Source: an uncultured Faecalibacterium sp.
GTDB lineage: Bacteria > Bacillota > Clostridia > Oscillospirales > Ruminococcaceae
Length of the DNA stretch: 54,726 nucleotides
Direction of reading: 5' to 3'
NCBI GenBank assembly: GCA_934561115.1
Contig: CAKTFS010000011.1
Coordinates: forward strand, 1-54,726
Shown here: positions 51,488 through 54,726 of the stretch, one piece after another
Position numbering within the stretch: position 1 is the first letter of the stretch
Layout of the letters: the number at the start of each line of letters is the position of its first letter
Notes under the pieces: model-generated
What the model was told of the DNA's origin: nothing
The model's database searches: none
What the model saw: the letters and a program-made list of their open reading frames with translations, nothing else
Position numbers and translations under genes: made by a program

Positions 51488-51609
51488 ACCTCTTTTTCAT
51501 GAAAATGCGTTTGGAGCGCTCCGCAAACGCGGTCGCTCCAAACGCGAAATTCAAAATATTCTTTCCGCTGAATATGGCTATAGCACAGCGGAAGCCATTT
51601 TAAATTGTC
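51488..51609 (-). repeat. Pseudoknot repeat, copy 3
   Basis: On the minus strand, GACAATTTA, then stem 1 ATGGCT/AGCCAT (51598-51593 and 51579-51574) around a 13-base loop starting TCCGCT. AGCGGA follows, then GAATATTTTGAATTTC, the hairpin GCGTTTGGAGCG/CGCTCCAAACGC and ATTTTCATG. It lies just past the terminator of the LytTR gene. Confidence 0.8.
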
Positions 51610-51618
51610 AGGCAAAAA

Positions 51619-51651
51619 AGCCGCTGCACAGCAATTTTGCGTGCAGCGGCT
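51619..51651 (-). terminator. Terminator of the LytTR gene
   Basis: AGCCGCTGCAC (51619-51629) pairs with GTGCAGCGGCT (51641-51651); a run of six T residues follows on the minus strand. Confidence 0.88.
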
Positions 51652-51664
51652 TCTTCATTTTTCT

Positions 51665-52384
51665 TTACCCTAACCGGGCGCAGAAGGCCTCCCGGACGGC
51701 GGCTTCCCGCCCGCGGGGGATGGGGATGCGCGCCCCGCTGCGCATCCGCACCTCGCCGGGGGACAGCAGCTGTACCGCTTCCAGATTGACCACATAGGAG
51801 CGGTGCGGCTGCACAAAGCGGCCGTCCGCAAGCAGCGGCTGCGCCACAGCGGAAAAGGGCACCCGCAGCGAGAGGGAAGCCACATCCTCCCCGGTGGTCA
51901 GGTGGAAGTGCACGATATGATGGGTGCATTCCAGATATTCGAGCTCGGCATAGGCCAGCGCCCGCACGCCGTCGGCGGTGGTCACGGTAAGGGTGGGGCC
52001 GTATTCCGGCTCTACCGCCCGCTTGAGCAGGGCAGAGACCTCCGGCTGGTGCACCGGCTGCAGCAGATACTGCATGGCATCCACCCGGTAGGCGCTGTAG
52101 GCGTGGGCCGGGGTGCGTGCCACAAAGGCCAGCGGAGCGCGGCGGCCCCGGCGGCGCAGCTCTGCCGCCGCCGTAAGCCCTTCGGGCCGGGCTACCGCCG
52201 CAAGTTCTATGAGGTACAGCTCGTACCGCACCCCGGCGGCATCCTGCTGCAAAAGCGCTTCCGGGCTTTGCAGCTGCTCCACGATGCAGGCGTCCTCCCG
52301 CCGGGCGAAGAACTCCATGCACTGGTGTTCCAGCCTGCTGCGCAGCGCCCCGTCCGGGCTGCATATCGCAATGTGAAAGATCAT
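51665..52384 (-). CDS. LytTR-family regulator with degenerate receiver domain
   Basis: A 239-residue regulator. The first 120 residues have the receiver fold, but the phospho-accepting Asp is Glu60 (YLIEL), the N-terminal acidic pair is reduced (CSPD), and the conserved Lys is Gln (YLLQPV). Phosphorylation is therefore doubtful; the Glu may mimic the active state. Residues about 140-239 are a LytTR DNA-binding domain (YLECTHHIVHFHL; FVQPHRSYVVNLEAVQLL). No histidine kinase gene is adjacent. LytTR proteins often control bacteriocin, biofilm or cell-wall genes. Confidence 0.88.
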   Translation of the reverse strand: MIFHIAICSPDGALRSRLEHQCMEFFARREDACIVEQLQSPEALLQQDAAGVRYELYLIELAAVARPEGLTAAAELRRRGRRAPLAFVARTPAHAYSAYRVDAMQYLLQPVHQPEVSALLKRAVEPEYGPTLTVTTADGVRALAYAELEYLECTHHIVHFHLTTGEDVASLSLRVPFSAVAQPLLADGRFVQPHRSYVVNLEAVQLLSPGEVRMRSGARIPIPRGREAAVREAFCARLG

Positions 52385-52407
52385 GGTTTGGTTTCCTTTG
52401 CGGGGTA

Positions 52408-52437
52408 GACGATTTGGAATGGCCTCTGCGTGCGCGC
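52408..52437 (+). repeat. Truncated pseudoknot repeat
   Basis: GACGATTTGGAATGGCCTCTG matches the first 20 or so bases of the pseudoknot element; the matching stem arm and later parts are missing because a MITE-like repeat begins at 52440. Confidence 0.6.
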
Positions 52438-52439
52438 CG

Positions 52440-52564
52440 AACCCTCTCAGTCATCGCTGCGCGATGCCAGCTCCCCCGAGGGGGGAGCTTTATTTGCGCT
52501 GACCGGAAGATTCATAAAAGCTCCCCCTTTCGGGGGAGCTGGCGCGTCAGCGCCTGAGAGGGTT
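52440..52564. repeat. MITE-like repeat, 125 bp, inserted in a pseudoknot repeat
   Basis: AACCCTCTCAGTC at the left end and CTGAGAGGGTT at the right are inverted repeats; inside are AGCTCCCCC palindromes. The right end is 5 bases from the pepP stop codon. Confidence 0.8.
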
Positions 52565-52569
52565 TATTT

Positions 52570-54369
52570 TCAGCACCCGATGGCGGCGCACTTCTCGGCC
52601 AGCCATGCACGCTCGTCCTCGGTCAGGCGGGGTGCCAGCTGCTCAAACACCTTGCGGTGGTAGTCGTTCAGCCAAGCGATCTGCTCCTTGTCCAGCACGC
52701 CGGGCACGATGGGAGAGGTGGCAATGGGCACAAAGGTGATGGGACGGAAGGCAAGGAAGGTGCCGTACTGGTTGTCGGCCTTGTGGTAGCACTCGATCTC
52801 GTTCTCGATGCGGATGCCCACCTCTCCGGCCTCATACACGCCGGGCTCGTCGGTGACGATCATGCCCGGACGCATCAGGGTGGTGTTGCGGCCGTTCAAA
52901 GCGTGGGGGCCCTCATGGACGTTGCCCACAAAGCTGACGCTGTGGCCGGTGCCGCAGCGGTAGTTGATGAGGTGACGCCACAGCGGCTCGCGGGCGATGG
53001 TGTCCAGCATGTGGCAGTCGCAGTAATCCAGCCAGACGGCCTTGGCAATGTCGATGTGGCACTGCAAGGTCCAGGTATAGAACAGCCGCTCGTCCTCGGT
53101 CAGCTCGCCCAGCGGGTAGGTGCGGGTGATGTCGGTGGTGCCGTCCATGTAGGTAGCACCGCTGTCCACCAGCAAAAAGCCCTTGCGCTGCAAAACGGCG
53201 TGATCCTCCGGGGTGGCGTGGTAGTGCATCATGGCTGCGTTGCCGCCGTAGGCTGCAATGGTGCCAAAGCTTTCCACAAGGAACTTGTCATCCGCGCTGC
53301 GGTACTTGTGCAGGATCTCGTCCACGGTCAGCTCGGTCAGCTCTTCCCCGGCAGCCAGACGGTTTTCCAGCTCGATCTGGAACCGCACCATGGCCACGGC
53401 GTCCCGCAGATGGGACTCGCGCAGGTGTGCCAGCTCCACCTCGTTCTTCACGCCCTTCATGGCCAGCAGCGGGTCGGCAGCGTCCTTTACGGTCAGGGCG
53501 GGGTTGTTTTCCAGCACCTGATACACGGCGTAGTTCACGGTGGCGCTTTCCGCCAGCACAGTCTGGGGCTCGGTCTCGGCGGCCATCACGTCCAGAATGC
53601 TGTCGTAGTCGGCCAGCGTCACGCCGTTAGCCTCCAGCTCTACCTTGGCCTCCGGGGTGACCCGCGCCTGATTGATGAACAGCACGGCGCGGCTGGGGGT
53701 AACATAGCAGTAGGCCATGGCGTAGGGGGTGCACTCGATATCCATGGCGCGCAGGTTCAGAAGCCAAGCCAGATTATCCAGCTTGCCCACCAGCTGGGCG
53801 GTGCAGCCCTGCTCCTTCAGCTTGCCGCGCAGCTGCTCCAGCTTTTCTGCCGGGGAGAAGCCTGCGTACTCCTTGGGCAGGATCCATGCCGGGGTAGCCG
53901 GGCGGGCAGGGCGGCCCTCCACCCACAGCTCGTCCTCCAGGAACAGGGTCTTGATGCTGCCGTGCTTGGGCTCCAGCTCCTTTTTCAGGTTGTTGACCAG
54001 TGCACAGTTGGCGGTCAGGCCGCACAGACCCAGCGTGCCGCCCTCGGGCAGCACCTTGCCGCAGTATTCCTCGGCGGTGGGCACACCCGGCTCGCCCATG
54101 CGCATCAGCTGGATCTCAGTGCCGGCGATCTCCTTTTCTGCCTGCACAAAGTACCGGCCATCTGCCCAGACGGCGCTCTCGGTCATGGTGACCACAAAGT
54201 TGGAGTTCTCACCGTGGAAGCCGGAGAAGTAGGTCAGGGAGGTGTAGTGGTCGGGCAGATACTCGCTGGAATGCGGGTCGCCCACCGGGATCAGATAGAC
54301 GTCCACGCCGTTTGCCTGCATAGCGGCACGCAGCGCGGCCAGACGCTCGGGAACTGTGTTCATACTCAT
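52570..54369 (-). CDS. pepP: Xaa-Pro aminopeptidase (aminopeptidase P)
   Basis: A 599-residue M24-family metallopeptidase that removes the N-terminal residue before proline. This is the long, three-domain form. Two creatinase-like N-terminal domains (about 1-310) precede the pita-bread domain with metal ligands in LVDSGATYMDGTTDITRT (two Asp), GTGHSVSFVGNVHEGP (His), TDEPGVYEAG (Glu) and IENEIEC (Glu). No signal peptide, so a cytoplasmic enzyme of peptide turnover. The start at 54369 has AGAGGG upstream; an ATG two codons later is possible. Confidence 0.94.
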   Translation of the reverse strand: MSMNTVPERLAALRAAMQANGVDVYLIPVGDPHSSEYLPDHYTSLTYFSGFHGENSNFVVTMTESAVWADGRYFVQAEKEIAGTEIQLMRMGEPGVPTAEEYCGKVLPEGGTLGLCGLTANCALVNNLKKELEPKHGSIKTLFLEDELWVEGRPARPATPAWILPKEYAGFSPAEKLEQLRGKLKEQGCTAQLVGKLDNLAWLLNLRAMDIECTPYAMAYCYVTPSRAVLFINQARVTPEAKVELEANGVTLADYDSILDVMAAETEPQTVLAESATVNYAVYQVLENNPALTVKDAADPLLAMKGVKNEVELAHLRESHLRDAVAMVRFQIELENRLAAGEELTELTVDEILHKYRSADDKFLVESFGTIAAYGGNAAMMHYHATPEDHAVLQRKGFLLVDSGATYMDGTTDITRTYPLGELTEDERLFYTWTLQCHIDIAKAVWLDYCDCHMLDTIAREPLWRHLINYRCGTGHSVSFVGNVHEGPHALNGRNTTLMRPGMIVTDEPGVYEAGEVGIRIENEIECYHKADNQYGTFLAFRPITFVPIATSPIVPGVLDKEQIAWLNDYHRKVFEQLAPRLTEDERAWLAEKCAAIGC

Positions 54370-54467
54370 AACAAAAGCCCTCTTTCTGTTATTTGCCGGA
54401 AAAACGTCCGGCGGCGATGGTTTGCTGCTGCTATTGTATCATTCTGCGGGGAAGATTGCAATGCAGG

Positions 54468-54593
54468 GACGATTTAGAATGGCCTCCGCTTGCGCTCTGG
54501 CCATGTTCAGCGGAAGAATTATTTGTAATTTCGGGATAGCGGAGCGCCTGCGGGCGCTCCGCTATCCCATTTTCACGGAAAGGGGTCGTAAAG
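54468..54593 (+). repeat. Pseudoknot repeat, copy 2
   Basis: GACGATTTAG, stem 1 ATGGCC (54479-54484)/GGCCAT (54499-54504) around a loop starting TCCGCT, AGCGGA, then GAATTATTTGTAATT, the hairpin GGGATAGCGGAGCGCC/GGGCGCTCCGCTATCCC and ATTTTCACGGAAAGGGGTCG. It is divergent from pepP with no upstream gene on its own strand within 3 kb. The 54370-54726 stretch holds no gene. Confidence 0.82.
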
Positions 54594-54649
54594 GCAAGCG
54601 GCAGGTGCAGCGCCGCTTTCTGCGAAAGCGCGGCGCTGCGGGCGTGCCC

Positions 54650-54726
54650 GCTCCCCCTTGGGGGAGCTGTCGCGCAGCGACTGAGGGGCTATTGATGGAG
54701 AAGCGAAAAAAGCGTTAAAGCGATAG
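54650..54726 (+). repeat. MITE-like module identical to the left end of the window, inverted
   Basis: Seventy-seven bases match 452-528 in inverted orientation with two differences. It contains the CTCCCCC/GGGGGAG core, GTCGCGCAGCGACTGAG, and GGAGAAGCGAAAAAAGCG. It runs off the end of the window. Confidence 0.8.

Overview
The window is about 54.7 kb of a G+C-rich Firmicutes chromosome. Gene content (split transketolase, ATP-type PEP carboxykinase, CmpB-like membrane protein, DUF6472-like small protein, ECF S component) and dense intergenic palindromic repeats suggest the Ruminococcaceae/Oscillospiraceae, most likely Faecalibacterium. That is an inference; there is no rRNA gene here to prove it.

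Left part (1-20.9 kb): start of an azlC-like gene; a GGDEF/EAL cyclic-di-GMP protein; a cmpB-like/DUF6472/trmB cluster; an AlaX-type editing hydrolase; malQ; a degenerate GGDEF protein; a LysR-tyrosine phosphatase fusion; nagB; an ECF transporter S component behind an attenuator-like leader; a two-gene transketolase; and an ABC-FtsX exporter with a lipoprotein partner.

Middle (21-33.1 kb): a lower-G+C, mosaic accessory region read on the minus strand. It ends at a tRNA-Lys gene next to a broken tyrosine integrase and carries a 27-bp near-repeat at each side. Its core is a type I restriction-modification operon in the order hsdM, hsdS, 61-aa ORF, EEP-fold hydrolase, 193-aa protein, hsdR, AlbA_2/ATPase protein. 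The three genes between hsdS and hsdR are the main candidate for an undescribed accessory defence module.

Right part (33-54.7 kb): a permuted NlpC/P60-like protein, pckA, an XRE membrane regulator, thioredoxin, a sugar-acid cluster (GntP permease, IlvD/Edd dehydratase, FadR-type regulator), prmA-rsmE, a divergent PTS enzyme I with a patatin-like protein, a HAD hydrolase, two tandem glycosyltransferases, a LytTR regulator and an aminopeptidase P.

Three features stand out beyond the genes. (1) Two homologous loci (36.1-36.5 and 45.1-45.6 kb) each encode a small hydrophobic, basic-tailed peptide. Opposite each is a short RNA from a near-consensus promoter that overlaps the peptide gene's 3' end; this is the layout of a type I toxin-antitoxin system. 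(2) Four intergenic elements share an apparent H-type pseudoknot whose first stem changes with compensation in all four copies, followed by a hairpin of variable sequence. (3) A second repeat family of about 120-180 bp has terminal inverted repeats (MITE-like); it occurs at least seven times, once inside the hsd operon and once interrupting a pseudoknot element.
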